DNA of 64,000 nucleotides from Calothrix brevissima NIES-22 (GTDB taxonomy: Bacteria; Cyanobacteriota; Cyanobacteriia; Cyanobacteriales; Nostocaceae). Position 1 is the first letter of the stretch, and each line of letters opens with the position of its first letter. The notes under the pieces were generated by a model. The model did not search any database, was not told the DNA's origin, and saw only the letters and a program-made list of their open reading frames with translations. Position numbers and translations under genes: made by a program. Where the stretch lies: NCBI RefSeq assembly GCF_002367995.1, contig NZ_AP018207.1:4463083-4527082 (forward strand), in the 5' to 3' direction. Below, piece after piece: positions 1 to 9,572 of this stretch.

Positions 1-306
1 TGCTTTTTCGTGCCTAAATTTACGGAAGTTTTATATATATAGCCTATTTTTTTCACAAAAAATTCTCAATTTCTATCCTGAAAATTATCAGTGTGGGCAT
101 AACTCTGCCACTTTACGCGATCGATTAGGTACGTAAGTACTAAAGAAAATAGGGGCTAGAGGCTAGGGGCTAGGGGCTAGAGAAGAGAGATTTTCATAAT
201 TGTGGAATTTTCTCGTGATTAGCTAGCTTGAAAATCCCGTTGACTGTTGACTGTTAAGAGAAATTTTCTCGTGATTAGCTGACTCGAAAATGATCAGCAC
301 TGGCTA
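1..306. other. Intergenic, no gene seen
   Basis: AT-rich stretch at the window edge. It holds a short tandem run of a CTAGGGG-type heptamer at about 150-182 and two copies of a TTTTCTCGTGATTAGCT-like segment at about 208-224 and 265-281. No reading frame, tRNA or clear terminator is visible. Confidence 0.5.
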
Positions 307-1728
307 TTAGGTTTGTGGACGCTGTAACTTTAAAGCATCAACAGCTGATATTCCCTCACCTTGGCTGCCAAAGTACCATAGTGCTGCTGCTGCTTCGGCG
401 CGAGTTGCTGGTTTTTTCGGTTGAAATAATGTTGTATATCCAAATACTCGCCGAATATTTGATTGTTCGCCATTTTGATAGTCGGCTAATACGGCTCTTA
501 AAGCTTTGGGGTCAATTTTCCCCACATCTTGAAAACCCCAGGTTTGTTTTACCGCATCTAAGTTAGCAGTAGGTAAGGCTTGGCGGCTATCTAAAGGTAT
601 TTTCCACAGTAGCAACTGCTCCCTTGTTAAGGGTGCATCAGGACGGAATAGCACGGCGGTAGTATCCCCAGATAAAGAACTAGGAATTAATCCAGCTTCG
701 GCTAATCCCTGAATTGCCGGAAAATCAGGATCTTTGGCGGAAACATCAGTAAAAGCAGGTTGGGTGCTGTCTGCGGCTAGACGAATTTGTTTGGCTGGAT
801 TATTTGCATACATAGCATTGTTAGCAGCTACTAACCAACGAGCATATTCTCGCCTAGTAATGGTTTTACTAGGGGCAAATTGGCTAGTTTTTGCTTGGGC
901 GTTGTTTTTAGTTGCTTGTATAGCTGGAGACAAAACACCTAATTTAGCTAAATCCTGAATATGCTCTCGCAGTTGTTGTGGTGCTTGGTTGATATCAGTG
1001 AATACCACAGATGTATTTGTAGTTGCGCCAGATACTTGACTGTTAGCTACAGTTCCCGGCTGTGTGGCTGTGTTTGTCGGTAGTACAGGGCCAATAAACT
1101 GCGGATCGCCTAGTTGAGGAACGCTGCTAGGAGTTTGGGCGTTATTAGTTTCAGTGACGCTGGGGCTGCTAGTTGGCGTAGCTTGCGCCGTCGCCGTGCT
1201 AGATGGTAAATACTCAATTAATAATTCAGTGGCTGTTTGTGGCTGATTAGGCGCGGGATTGGTAACTGATTGAGCTTGAATTGAAACCTTAACCAGTACG
1301 TTATTACGCTGCGCCTCAAAAACGCCGCCAACATCATCGCTAGGTTTTTGGTTAATCTGCCAATTATTAGCTTGGAACTGATTGGTATAGAAATTGGTAA
1401 TAAAATTGCTGGGGTCAGCACTTAGCCAGCGAGTTGAGACTTTTTTTTCTGTGTCAGTTGCAGGTGTAACTGTTTCTAACTTGGCATTAGGATATATCGG
1501 GATATCTTGGGGAAAATCAACTGGTAATTGAACTGTTGATTGGTTTGGCTGTGTTTGCGGTTGCTGATCCTTCGGTTCACCAAACACAACTGGGTTAGTT
1601 TGCAACTGAGGATCGGCCGCCAAAGATTGTTCTAAGTTCTTGGCGGTAGGACTGTTGGCACAGGCTGTTAACGAAGAGAGGAAAACAGCCAAACTCAGAA
1701 AAACAGCTGGATTTTTACAGGGCAGCAC
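307..1728 (-). CDS. SLH-domain lipoprotein
   Basis: A 473-residue envelope protein beginning at GTG (1728). The N-terminus is a lipoprotein signal ending in the lipobox LTAC, so Cys23 is the likely lipidation site. A Pro/Gln/Thr-rich linker follows, then a domain of about residues 65-175, then a long low-complexity Thr/Asn/Ser linker to about 245. The C-terminal 225 residues carry S-layer-homology-like repeats, with tracts such as TRREYARWLVAANNAMY and TREQLLLWKIPL and a last repeat TRAEAAAALWYFG. SLH domains normally bind cell-wall polymers, so a role in anchoring or organising the cell surface is inferred. The substrate is unknown. The gene stands alone on the minus strand. Confidence 0.8.
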   Translation of the reverse strand: MLPCKNPAVFLSLAVFLSSLTACANSPTAKNLEQSLAADPQLQTNPVVFGEPKDQQPQTQPNQSTVQLPVDFPQDIPIYPNAKLETVTPATDTEKKVSTRWLSADPSNFITNFYTNQFQANNWQINQKPSDDVGGVFEAQRNNVLVKVSIQAQSVTNPAPNQPQTATELLIEYLPSSTATAQATPTSSPSVTETNNAQTPSSVPQLGDPQFIGPVLPTNTATQPGTVANSQVSGATTNTSVVFTDINQAPQQLREHIQDLAKLGVLSPAIQATKNNAQAKTSQFAPSKTITRREYARWLVAANNAMYANNPAKQIRLAADSTQPAFTDVSAKDPDFPAIQGLAEAGLIPSSLSGDTTAVLFRPDAPLTREQLLLWKIPLDSRQALPTANLDAVKQTWGFQDVGKIDPKALRAVLADYQNGEQSNIRRVFGYTTLFQPKKPATRAEAAAALWYFGSQGEGISAVDALKLQRPQT

Positions 1729-1872
1729 AGGAATTTATCACATCTAGTGTCAATTCCTACCCTAGCGCAGACTGTCCCCTGAAAGTTCAAGCCTTAGGAA
1801 TGAAGTTTTTCATTTGTCATTGGTCATTTGTCATTGGTCATTTGTCATTTGTCCTCCTTCCCTACCCCCTTT

Positions 1873-3369
1873 TCACTTAACGGCAATTTGAGGTTCGGGG
1901 AATTGATGTAAAACGCGCCACAGAACGGTGTAACTACCATCTGCACGGCGTCGCACTGGGCGAAAGGCAACTAGGATGTCGCTGCTAGGTATCTTTTCTA
2001 ACTGGTTTAAATATTGGCGCTCTTGTGGTGAAAGGGGTTTACCACTGATAATCATATCTGGTACTTGAAATTGTAGCGATCGCACTAAATAAGTATGGTT
2101 TAATTCCGCTTTCGCACTGGCGAAAATTACTTGGTTTAAATTCCAGTTCTGGTCTTTACCTGTGATAAACCGCCGCCGTTCTACTTGTAACTCTTCTAGT
2201 TGCTTAGGCGGTTGGTAATTCAGGAAAAATTCTCTCGTGGTTTTGGCTACAGGTTGCAGCTGAGAATCTAACTTAGTTAAGGGAATATCGCCTAAATCTA
2301 CCATAAAACTGTAGTCTACACCTTGATGCCCTAATTCAAAGCGATCGCCTATTATTTGAAGTGCTAGACTGGGAGTAAAACCTCCTTGAGCATCACCTAG
2401 CAAGGGGTAAGGATAACGTTCGCTCACAGTTGGTGTTAAGCGATTTTCCAGCCTACTTAACGAACGCTGGTAAGCCAAACCAGGTAACACGCGGAAAATG
2501 CCAGTCTGAGGCAATTTCAAGAAAGTGGCGTAGGTTTGGGGTTCTTGGGAATCTATGTCGTAAGTAAAACGGTCAAGTATGGCTGAAGTTTCCTGGGGAT
2601 ATGTAAATTGATTTGGTAAAGGAAATTCTACTTGAGCTGCAGTCAAGAATTTCTTGACAGTTGCTATTGTCTTGAGCGCTTCTTCGGGTGCGGCGATCGC
2701 GGGTGGCACAGGTGGTATATATTCAGCTATAGCTGTTTTAGCAGTCCGACCAATCATGATTTGGGGAGACGAAGCTATATTCTCTGCTGGTGTCGCCAAA
2801 GGTGTTGCTAGCCGATCGAGTTGGGGATACTGGAGTGGTGCAATACTCAGCACTGGATCTGATTGCCGTTCGCCCGTCACTAAGGGTAGGCTGGTAACTA
2901 ACCCTAATTCTCCCCGTCGAGATAACAACCGATCTAGTATGGGAGCCAGTTTTAATAATTCTTGGTTAGATGCATACAAAGAGCAGTAAATTTTTAATTG
3001 TGACCTATTTAACTGCTCGGCTAAAGGGGAATTCTGAGTGATATCCACTCTGGAGGTACATACATTTTTTGGGCTTTTATTTTGACGGGAGAGAAAAGCA
3101 TCTACCAACTTGCTATGAACAGTTAATTGTCCTTGCACAGCTCGCATCTGATTGGCATCAGGTGAGATCATAGCTTGCTCAATCCGAGCTAGAAGATTTA
3201 TCTGTTGCTGGATTAATTTACTAGCTGTAGTATAAAAGCTTTCATTTACTGGCATTTTTGCCGGAATTTGTTTACTAGAAGCTGAAGACCTATAATCAAG
3301 GTTTTGATTGCTAACTGGAATGGAAGCTAAAGAAAAAGGAAGTAAAAGACTAAAAAATATGTATCTCAT
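1873..3369 (-). CDS. Secreted protein of unknown function
   Basis: A 498-residue protein beginning at ATG with a hydrophobic N-terminus (MRYIFFSLLLPFSLASIPVS), probably a signal peptide. I do not recognise a named family. The first 170 residues are mostly helical, with two Cys (in KNVCTSRVD and LKIYCSLYA) that could pair. A Pro-rich linker lies near residues 215-230, and the rest reads as a mixed alpha/beta domain ending FRPVRRRADGSYTVLWRV. Its stop lies 144 bp from the start of the SLH lipoprotein gene, with a GTCATTTG repeat tract between them, so co-transcription is possible but not shown. Confidence 0.7.
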   Translation of the reverse strand: MRYIFFSLLLPFSLASIPVSNQNLDYRSSASSKQIPAKMPVNESFYTTASKLIQQQINLLARIEQAMISPDANQMRAVQGQLTVHSKLVDAFLSRQNKSPKNVCTSRVDITQNSPLAEQLNRSQLKIYCSLYASNQELLKLAPILDRLLSRRGELGLVTSLPLVTGERQSDPVLSIAPLQYPQLDRLATPLATPAENIASSPQIMIGRTAKTAIAEYIPPVPPAIAAPEEALKTIATVKKFLTAAQVEFPLPNQFTYPQETSAILDRFTYDIDSQEPQTYATFLKLPQTGIFRVLPGLAYQRSLSRLENRLTPTVSERYPYPLLGDAQGGFTPSLALQIIGDRFELGHQGVDYSFMVDLGDIPLTKLDSQLQPVAKTTREFFLNYQPPKQLEELQVERRRFITGKDQNWNLNQVIFASAKAELNHTYLVRSLQFQVPDMIISGKPLSPQERQYLNQLEKIPSSDILVAFRPVRRRADGSYTVLWRVLHQFPEPQIAVK

Positions 3370-3488
3370 CTTGAAAAGCCCTGGACTGATGGGAGTATGA
3401 AAAATCTAAAATAGATATTAAATTTAAAAGAAAGAACGACCACCGACAAGCGTCAGTCCATTTTAAATTTTCCTCAAGCGTCGCCGGG

Positions 3489-4703
3489 TTGTTACCAGTG
3501 CTGAAACACGATTACATGCCAGTTTCTCAAGACCAGCCGATCTCTTCTGAGGCTCCGCTTCAGCTGTTACTATTTGTTGATGGGCGTCCTAAGTCCCGGC
3601 AACAAGTACAGCGCATACGTGCTTACTTAACCGAATTAAAAACTGGGTATCAATTTGAACTGCAAATTATTGATGTGGGGCAACAACCTTACATGGCGGA
3701 ACACTTTAAATTAGTGGCAACGCCAGCATTAGTCAAAATCCACCCAGAACCCAGACAAATTATTGCGGGTAGTAATATCATCGGTCAGCTGAAAAACTGG
3801 TGGCCCCGTTGGCAAACGGCGGTAGATACCTATGTGCAACTGCAGGAAGATTTACAAGAACGTCTAGATGAAAGCGATCGCGTAGTTGCCCCTCAACCTA
3901 CGATAAATTCAGTGGCTGCTTCTGCCGAACTGATCCGCTTATCAGACGAAATCTTTCGTTTAAAACAGGAAAAAGAAAAACTTCAAGAGCAATTGCAATT
4001 TAAAGACAGGGTAATTGCTGTCTTAGCCCACGATCTGCGGAATCCTCTAACTGCTGCGGCGATCGCCATAGAAACTCTCCAATCTAATTACAATATTGAA
4101 ACTGGGCAATTTCAGCGCCTCAAACCAGCAATGACAGCCCATTTATTAAAACAAGCCCGCAACCAAACTAAGATCATTGACCGTATGATTACGGATCTTT
4201 TACAGGGTGGTAGAGGCAATGATACAGAGCTACCAATAGTACCCCAAAAAATGGCGATCGGCAAACTTTGTTTAGATGTATTAGAAGAATTACGCGATCG
4301 CTACAATGCTAAATCTCAGCACATAGAAACCGATATCCCCAAAGATTTACCTTTTGTTTATGGCGATCCAGAACGCATCCATCAAGTGTTGATGAATCTG
4401 TTAGACAATGCCATTAAATATACGCCTATAGCTGGTAAAATCAGCGTTACCGGACTGCACCGCACGAGTCAAAAAGTACAGATTAGTATTGGGGACACAG
4501 GCCCAGGAATTCCTTTAGAAAACCGCGATCGGATATTTGAAAACCACTTCCGCCTACAACGCGATGAAGGCACAGAAGGTTATGGAATAGGTCTTTGTGT
4601 CTGCCAACGCATTATTCGCGCCCACTACGGTCAAATTTGGGTAGACTCTGTCCCTAATGGTGGCTCATGGTTCCACTTCACATTGCCAGTATATCCCTCT
4701 TAA
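3489..4703 (+). CDS. sasA: Adaptive-response sensory kinase SasA
   Basis: This is the clock-output histidine kinase that reads KaiC and phosphorylates RpaA. The N-terminal thioredoxin-like KaiB-type domain spans about residues 24-105 and includes [13 protein letters not shown] and [10 protein letters not shown] coiled-coil linker around 148-175 leads to the dimerisation/phosphoacceptor helix with [17 protein letters not shown] (His181). The ATP-binding domain shows the N box [20 protein letters not shown] and GYGIGLCV. The first start codon is TTG (3489); ATG at 3516 would give a protein nine residues shorter, close to the usual length. Domain order and motifs make the call firm. kaiABC is not in the window; rpaB, whose product shares the RpaA/RpaB regulatory network, lies at 57.9 kb. 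Confidence 0.95.
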   Translation: MLPVLKHDYMPVSQDQPISSEAPLQLLLFVDGRPKSRQQVQRIRAYLTELKTGYQFELQIIDVGQQPYMAEHFKLVATPALVKIHPEPRQIIAGSNIIGQLKNWWPRWQTAVDTYVQLQEDLQERLDESDRVVAPQPTINSVAASAELIRLSDEIFRLKQEKEKLQEQLQFKDRVIAVLAHDLRNPLTAAAIAIETLQSNYNIETGQFQRLKPAMTAHLLKQARNQTKIIDRMITDLLQGGRGNDTELPIVPQKMAIGKLCLDVLEELRDRYNAKSQHIETDIPKDLPFVYGDPERIHQVLMNLLDNAIKYTPIAGKISVTGLHRTSQKVQISIGDTGPGIPLENRDRIFENHFRLQRDEGTEGYGIGLCVCQRIIRAHYGQIWVDSVPNGGSWFHFTLPVYPS

Positions 4704-4974
4704 TCACCGATTTTGAGAAAGGTAAGTAGAGCGGCGCAATTAAAGATAGCTGGTAAAGACTGTCATTAGTCATTTGTCATTTATCATTTGTCATTTGTTA
4801 GCGGCTTCCTTGTCTCCCTTGTTCCTAGTTTCTAAGTAAATATACTTGCTTAGAGAATACACCTCTTGCAAAAGTCTTAATTTTCGCGTTCTTCTTTGCG
4901 CCTTTGCGGCTTTGCGTGAGCTTTTCAAAAGATTACTCAACAACGCCAAAATATTTATGCAAGAAGTCTAATAT

Positions 4975-5997
4975 TTATTTAAGAATAATGCGATCGCGCC
5001 CCTCTGCCTTGGCTTGATAAAGTGCCTTATCTGCCTTGACAATCAAATCTGAGGGCGAAGATTCCCATGTAGGAATCATAGTCGCCACACCCATACTCAA
5101 GGTGACATACTCACTCACCTCAGATCCGTCATGAACTATTTTTAAATCCCTAACACCCGCTTGCATCGCCGCCGCAACATGAACTGCACCTACAGCATGA
5201 GTATTAGGCATAATCACAGCAAATTCTTCACCGCCATAACGGGCTACTAAATCTTGATTTTTTTGTGCTGTATGACTTAAAACTTGACCTACCTTTTGTA
5301 AGCAAACATCGCCAGCAGGATGACCGTATTTATCATTGTAAAATTTAAAAAAGTCAATATCACATAAAATCAGTGATAAAGGTGCCTCTTCTTGCGCTAA
5401 ATTAATCCACTGCGTATTTAAATAATCATCAAAGCGGCGACGGTTTGCTAACCCTGTTAAACCATCAACGTTAGCGATATGTTGTAACGCCTGATTTGCT
5501 GCCTCTAATTGTTTATATACCTGTGCTTGCTGTAACAATCGCCGTAAACGCTGGCGTAAAACTGCCCAGTGAATTGGTTTGGTTATATAGTCCATCGCCC
5601 CTGCCTCAAAGGCACGGTTAACAGACTCTTCATCATCTAAACAGGTAATCATCAATATGGGCGTCCGTTCCCATAATTTCGAGATGACAGTATTGTTTAA
5701 AGCCGAGTCAGTATCAAAACTCGCCAATGCCGAAATCAAGTTATTCCTGGCAATCTTCAGCAATTGTCTACAGCATGTGAAGCCATCCATCACCGGCATG
5801 ACGGCATCTAGCAAGACTATATCCGGTTTGATAGTATCGTAAGCATCTAAACATTGCTGACCATCATTGACCTCGACCACTCGATAGCCTTCTTGTTCCA
5901 TAGCTTTACGCAACAGCACTCGCATGGTCTTATCATCATCAGCCACCAAAATTAGGGGCGGTTGCTTAGAAATAGAAAATGGACTTATGCCTGACAT
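4975..5997 (-). CDS. Response regulator with GGDEF diguanylate cyclase output
   Basis: A receiver domain with acidic triad VADDDKTMRV and phosphoacceptor in IVLLDAVMPVMDG is followed by a GGDEF domain containing DVDGLTGLANRR-type and YGGEEFAVIMP motifs. The GGEEF signature is intact, so it should make cyclic di-GMP when phosphorylated. An insertion of about 30 residues lies between receiver strands 3 and 4 (around ARNNLISALASFDTDSALNN), which is unusual. I chose ATG at 5997 because the frame upstream only offers TTG at 6066 and adds 23 residues before the receiver. No sensor kinase adjoins it; sasA ends 271 bp away on the opposite strand. Confidence 0.88.
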   Translation of the reverse strand: MSGISPFSISKQPPLILVADDDKTMRVLLRKAMEQEGYRVVEVNDGQQCLDAYDTIKPDIVLLDAVMPVMDGFTCCRQLLKIARNNLISALASFDTDSALNNTVISKLWERTPILMITCLDDEESVNRAFEAGAMDYITKPIHWAVLRQRLRRLLQQAQVYKQLEAANQALQHIANVDGLTGLANRRRFDDYLNTQWINLAQEEAPLSLILCDIDFFKFYNDKYGHPAGDVCLQKVGQVLSHTAQKNQDLVARYGGEEFAVIMPNTHAVGAVHVAAAMQAGVRDLKIVHDGSEVSEYVTLSMGVATMIPTWESSPSDLIVKADKALYQAKAEGRDRIILK

Positions 5998-6105
5998 GAG
6001 TTGCGTTCCACAGAAATTGAGAGTATCGGTAAGGGCGAACCTACTAAAACTTGCCCCTTGAACCAAATCGCCTGGGAGTGATAATTTTTTGTATTAGTCA
6101 CAATC

Positions 6106-6306
6106 CTATTGAGCAAACGATTTGGTAGAGGATATGTAAGCTAAGTAAAAAGCTGTAAGCAAAGCTGGAACAAAGGCTGTTATTCCAGACAACAGAGATG
6201 ATTGTTCCCTAATTGCCAACACTTGCCGCAAAGGTGTGTTCTGGTGTGGAACGGTTAAATCCTCAATTATTTTCAGCCAAGCAAAGGGTAGATGACGAGG
6301 TTCCAT
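6106..6306 (-). CDS. Possible small membrane protein
   Basis: A 66-residue frame ending 108 bp before the chosen ATG of the receiver-GGDEF gene (39 bp before its alternative TTG) on the same strand. It has one hydrophobic segment, LLSGITAFVPALLTAFYLAYI, near the C-terminus, and a polar N-terminus rich in Pro, Arg and His. I know no family for it and see no clear ribosome-binding site. It could be a real one-span membrane protein or a chance frame. Confidence 0.35.
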   Translation of the reverse strand: MEPRHLPFAWLKIIEDLTVPHQNTPLRQVLAIREQSSLLSGITAFVPALLTAFYLAYISSTKSFAQ

Positions 6307-6848
6307 AGGCAGTTGATTGCAACACTAAGGCTTATTGATACCTTCTTGTCCAGCTAAGGACATGGGAAGAAATTTATTATTTATATTTCCCTACTGCTCC
6401 AGTCAAATTGTCATTTTGGGGAAAACTTCAAATACTTACCTTTCTTTTTTACGTTATGCGGCGATTTTTGCCAGTAGCATGAACCTCAGATATTATGTAT
6501 AGATAATCTGAGAAATTTTCCGTAAAAACCCTGATGTTAAATCGAATTTAATGAGCTTTAGCTAGAATTTATTAAATATTAGTTGTAAAAAAGTAGTACA
6601 GATGAAATGAGTTCCACTAGCAAAAATGAAAATAATTTTGAGAAATAATCTCAATACAGCAAATATTCAGAAATGATGGTTTTTAATTGCTATAGGATTC
6701 ATATTTGATTTTTGAAAAAAACTCAGTATACTTTGATTCCTTCTTTCCTGTTCTCTGTTAAGAGTTCCCTGTTCTCTCCCCACGCAAATAATTTCACCGA
6801 ATCAAAGCGGATTCCTATAAGAGTATGAAATCATCAGCAACTTGAATT

Positions 6849-7011
6849 GGGGTGCATCCCAGTTTTTAAAACGCCCGCAGGCTGGAAGCCTGGGGCTATA
6901 AAGACGAAGCCTGCCTCCGCAGGCTATAAGTTTTTGAAGCCTGCGGAGGCAGGCTTTGTTTGTGTAGCAATACCCTTCTAGGGTATTGATTAAAAAAGTG
7001 GGATGCTCCCC
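6849..7011. mobile_element. MITE-like element with terminal inverted repeats and 9-bp target duplication
   Basis: The segment begins GGGTGCATCCCAGTTTTTAA and ends with the near reverse complement of that sequence (TTAAAAAAGTGGGATGCTCCC), so the terminal repeats are about 22 bp with three or four mismatches. The 9-mer CTTGAATTG occurs directly on both sides (6841-6849 and 7011-7019), as a target-site duplication would. The interior has a perfect 19-bp stem (6907-6925 with 6938-6956) built from AAGCCTGCCTCCGCAGGCT. No transposase is encoded, so it is a non-autonomous element of about 161 bp. Confidence 0.75.
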
Positions 7012-7118
7012 TTGAATTGCTTCATGGGTTTTAGCTTAAACTAGAGAAAGTGATGGTAATAAAATTTCTGCCATTACCAACAACAAGCGAAATTTTGAAA
7101 GTCAGTTATATACCCTCA

Positions 7119-7379
7119 ATGCCCAATTCATTAATGTATGCCGAGGACTATTTTGTTGTCCTAGAAACAAACCAAGCAGAGCAATTTTTAACAGCTTCAG
7201 AATTATTAGAAAAACTCCAGCTAATTTTGCAACAAGTAAATGCTCAAGATTTACCACCTGATGTGCAAAAAATTAGTGGTTTAGTAGAACAAGCCAAATA
7301 TTTAAAAGATACAAGTTGCGAATTAGATTTAGGCCCCGGACAGTATCTACAATGGTATGCAGTGCGTTTAGAAAAATGA
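7119..7379 (+). CDS. NDH-1 assembly factor, CRR7 family
   Basis: A small soluble protein of 86 residues that matches the chlororespiratory reduction 7 family by its N-terminal MYAEDYFVVLETNQAEQFLT and C-terminal DLGPGQYLQWYAVRLEK. In plants CRR7 is needed for assembly of the chloroplast NDH complex, and the cyanobacterial protein is assumed to act similarly on NDH-1. I use ATG 7119 because the family starts at this point. An in-frame GTG/ATG pair at 7050/7053 follows a GAGAAAG tract and would add 22-23 residues. The gene stands just downstream of the MITE-like element, whose insertion may have altered its promoter. Confidence 0.75.
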   Translation: MPNSLMYAEDYFVVLETNQAEQFLTASELLEKLQLILQQVNAQDLPPDVQKISGLVEQAKYLKDTSCELDLGPGQYLQWYAVRLEK

Positions 7380-7382
7380 GTT

Positions 7383-7665
7383 TTTAGTCAATAGTCAATA
7401 GTCAATAGTCAATAGTCAATAGTCAATAGTCAATAGTCAATAGTCAATAGTCAATAGTCAATAGTCAGTAGTCAGTAGTCAATAGTCAGTAGTCAATGGT
7501 CAGTAGGGGCGGGTTTTGTGAGATATTCATACAGAAAACAGATATGTCGCTGAAACCCGCCCGTACAAAAGTCAACAGTCAACAGTCAACAGTCAACAAT
7601 TCCTCGCCTAAAATTTCTCAACAAATGACAAATGACAAATGACAAATGACAAATGACCATTGACT
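7383..7665. repeat. Heptanucleotide tandem repeat tracts
   Basis: About sixteen head-to-tail copies of GTCAATA and variants (GTCAGTA) fill 7388-7505. An island containing GGGGCGGGTTTTGTG follows, then GTCAACA copies at 7570-7600 and CAAATGA copies at 7622-7660. These are short tandemly repeated repetitive sequences typical of heterocystous cyanobacteria. Their length variation probably reflects slippage. Confidence 0.85.
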
Positions 7666-7670
7666 ATTAA

Positions 7671-8222
7671 TTATTTTTCTGGAGTAGTAATTAGTGTGAG
7701 TTCAATTTTATCTTCTTCTGGTTGCGTGATTTCTACTTTAACTCCGGGGCCAAAATATTTGGTCATTTTTTCTTGCTTTTGCTGCCACACATCAATTCCT
7801 ATGAGTGGCGAATCAAATTCTACAATTAAGCTGTAAGCACCATTTATTTCTTTTTCTTTTAATCCTGTAACTATTGGCCTTTCTTCATCTGTAGGACTCA
7901 AGCCTAAATAAGCAAGTGCTACATCAAAATGGGCTTTTTGTCCATAGCAATATCTGGTGATATCTTTACGAATTTTATTTTGTGTAACTGTTGCTTGTTG
8001 TTCGCGGAGTTGTAAAACTGTGGGTGTTGTAGCTTCGCTAAAGGGGATGGGTTTTAATTCATTGGCTTTGAGTGCTAATCCTCCTAGCAATAGAGGAAAC
8101 CCATAAAAAAATCCAACAAGATTAAGTGTGGCATTATCGGCGGCGTAGGCAATAAATCCCCCCAGGGTTAAAATGCTACCGACGCTTAAACCGAGTGTTC
8201 CCAAAGAAATTTGGCGTAACAT
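7671..8222 (-). CDS. DUF2854 membrane protein
   Basis: A 183-residue protein with two N-terminal membrane segments (about 8-28 and 33-50) and a soluble C-terminal domain. The tract KAHFDVALAYLGLSPTDEERP and the overall plan fit the DUF2854 family found in cyanobacteria and plant plastids. Function is unknown; conservation with plastids suggests a thylakoid or photosynthesis-linked role, which is inference. The stop codon directly abuts the heptamer repeat tract. Confidence 0.75.
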   Translation of the reverse strand: MLRQISLGTLGLSVGSILTLGGFIAYAADNATLNLVGFFYGFPLLLGGLALKANELKPIPFSEATTPTVLQLREQQATVTQNKIRKDITRYCYGQKAHFDVALAYLGLSPTDEERPIVTGLKEKEINGAYSLIVEFDSPLIGIDVWQQKQEKMTKYFGPGVKVEITQPEEDKIELTLITTPEK

Positions 8223-8321
8223 GGGCTGATGTGAGTATAAATTCTGAAAGCATTAATTTTAATATCATCGGCTATGAGTCACATCTAAGGGAAGAGTCTC
8301 GGCTAAAACTATTGTGATGGC

Positions 8322-8378
8322 TGATGACTGTTGACTGTTGACTGATGACTGTTGACTGATGACTGATGACTGTTGACT
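8322..8378. repeat. TGACTGT/TGACTGA heptamer tract
   Basis: A run of GATGACTGTTGACTG-type units in the gap upstream of the DUF2854 gene. It belongs to the same slippage-prone repeat class as the tracts near 7.4 kb and 62.7 kb, but with alternating 7- and 10-base spacing. Confidence 0.7.
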
Positions 8379-8426
8379 GTAAATAGATCTTATTAGTAGT
8401 TATGTAATTTATACGCGCATGAGCTT

Positions 8427-8567
8427 ATACCAATTTAAAAAAAGAATGCGACAGATGCGTAGGTTGGGTTGAACGAAGTGAAACCCAACATATATAAGGC
8501 TTTGGGATGTTGGGTTTCGTTCCTCAACCCAACCTACATTTGTAGCGATCATTCTTCAAATTGGTAT
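8427..8567. mobile_element. Nested palindromic repeat, MITE-like
   Basis: The outer ends are ATACCAATTT and AAATTGGTAT, extended by imperfect matches (AAAGAATG with CATTCTTC). The inner part is a long inverted repeat, GTAGGTTGGGTT...AAACCCAACAT against ATGTTGGGTTT...AACCCAACCTAC, at 8459-8535. TTA directly flanks the TACC...GGTA ends on both sides, a possible 3-bp duplication. No coding capacity. The GTAGGTTGGGTT core recurs near 15.1, 15.2, 30.2 and 63.5 kb. Confidence 0.6.
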
Positions 8568-8650
8568 TAACTAGGTTTAGCTATTAAATTTTCAATCTTG
8601 TCTTTTTTGCGTTAATTTAGACTTGAGGATAGTTAAGGAATGTAAAAACA

Positions 8651-8833
8651 ATGGATATACAAACTATAAAAGAACGCATTGCTGCGGTTGAAAGCAAGCG
8701 CGATTACCTACTCAGCCTACTAGAACAACCAAATTTAGGAACTTTAAGAATTGATGTCAATCAAGCTTTGGAAGAATTAGATGAGTTGGTGGACGAATTT
8801 AAACGCACTATTCCTCAGACAGATAATAACTAA
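8651..8833 (+). CDS. Small helical protein of unknown function
   Basis: A 60-residue acidic protein with ATG preceded by an AAGGA element 12 bases upstream. The whole chain is predicted to be helical with regular Leu/Ile spacing (IKERIAAVESKRDYLLSLLE and ALEELDELVDEFKRTI), so a short coiled coil or helical hairpin is likely. I know no function. The good ribosome-binding site and codon use support it as a real gene. Confidence 0.6.
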   Translation: MDIQTIKERIAAVESKRDYLLSLLEQPNLGTLRIDVNQALEELDELVDEFKRTIPQTDNN

Positions 8834-9011
8834 GCCTATTTAAAGTTTATCTAGGCGATCGCAAATATGAAAACTGCGTCGGTATAGCTTGAGTAAATAG
8901 CTATACGGACGCTTTTATTAAGAGAATGTACTTAATTCCCCAGATTTGAACCGCGCCTTGGTTCATGCAGATCCTTGGCTGTCTCATCTATTGTTTACCT
9001 CAGTTATCTTT

Positions 9012-9416
9012 TTAGGTATCACCTCTACGGGTTCCTAATTGTCTAACTAAAGCTATTAGTTCTGGTGTTGGGACATCCTTTTTACATACATCATCAAAGC
9101 TAGTCATGGCTTTTGTCTGCTGCAAACTTGCATCCTCTATGGAAGAGTAAGCTAGGATTTGTGTCTTGGGTGCGATCGCTTTAATATGACTAGATGCACT
9201 CCACCCATCCATTACCGGCATTTGCAAATCCAGCACAATCACATCAGGATGATGGCGCTTTACCATTTCGATGGCTTCTTGGCCATTCTTAGCTAAACCG
9301 ACTACTTGAATATTTTCTTGGCAAGAAAAAGCTAACTGTAGTGTTAAGCGTGTTAATTCGTGATCGTCAACCAAAAGAACACGTAAGGTAGAAGACTCAC
9401 AGGACAACATTAACAT
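9012..9416 (-). CDS. Stand-alone response regulator receiver protein
   Basis: A CheY-like protein of 134 residues with no output domain. The acidic pocket is LLVDDHE (Asp17/Asp18), the phosphoacceptor is Asp63 in VIVLDLQMPVMDGW, the conserved Ser/Thr sits in ILAYSS and the Lys in DDVCKKDVPTPE. The first half resembles NarL-type receivers, but the helix-turn-helix is absent. It would act through protein contact as part of a phosphorelay. The partner kinase is not adjacent. Start is ATG; a second in-frame Met lies two codons later. Confidence 0.85.
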   Translation of the reverse strand: MLMLSCESSTLRVLLVDDHELTRLTLQLAFSCQENIQVVGLAKNGQEAIEMVKRHHPDVIVLDLQMPVMDGWSASSHIKAIAPKTQILAYSSIEDASLQQTKAMTSFDDVCKKDVPTPELIALVRQLGTRRGDT

Positions 9417-9572
9417 TCAAAGTAAAAGACTAAGTACTATAACTTTTATAGTTTAGGGGAACAAGTGGGAGGAATTACTCTATCCTATGGTTGAATAATT
9501 GCCTTTCTACCAAGAATAAATAATAGAGTTTTTGTGAGGACTTATTAAAGTTTTCTCAAAGACAGAATTTTT

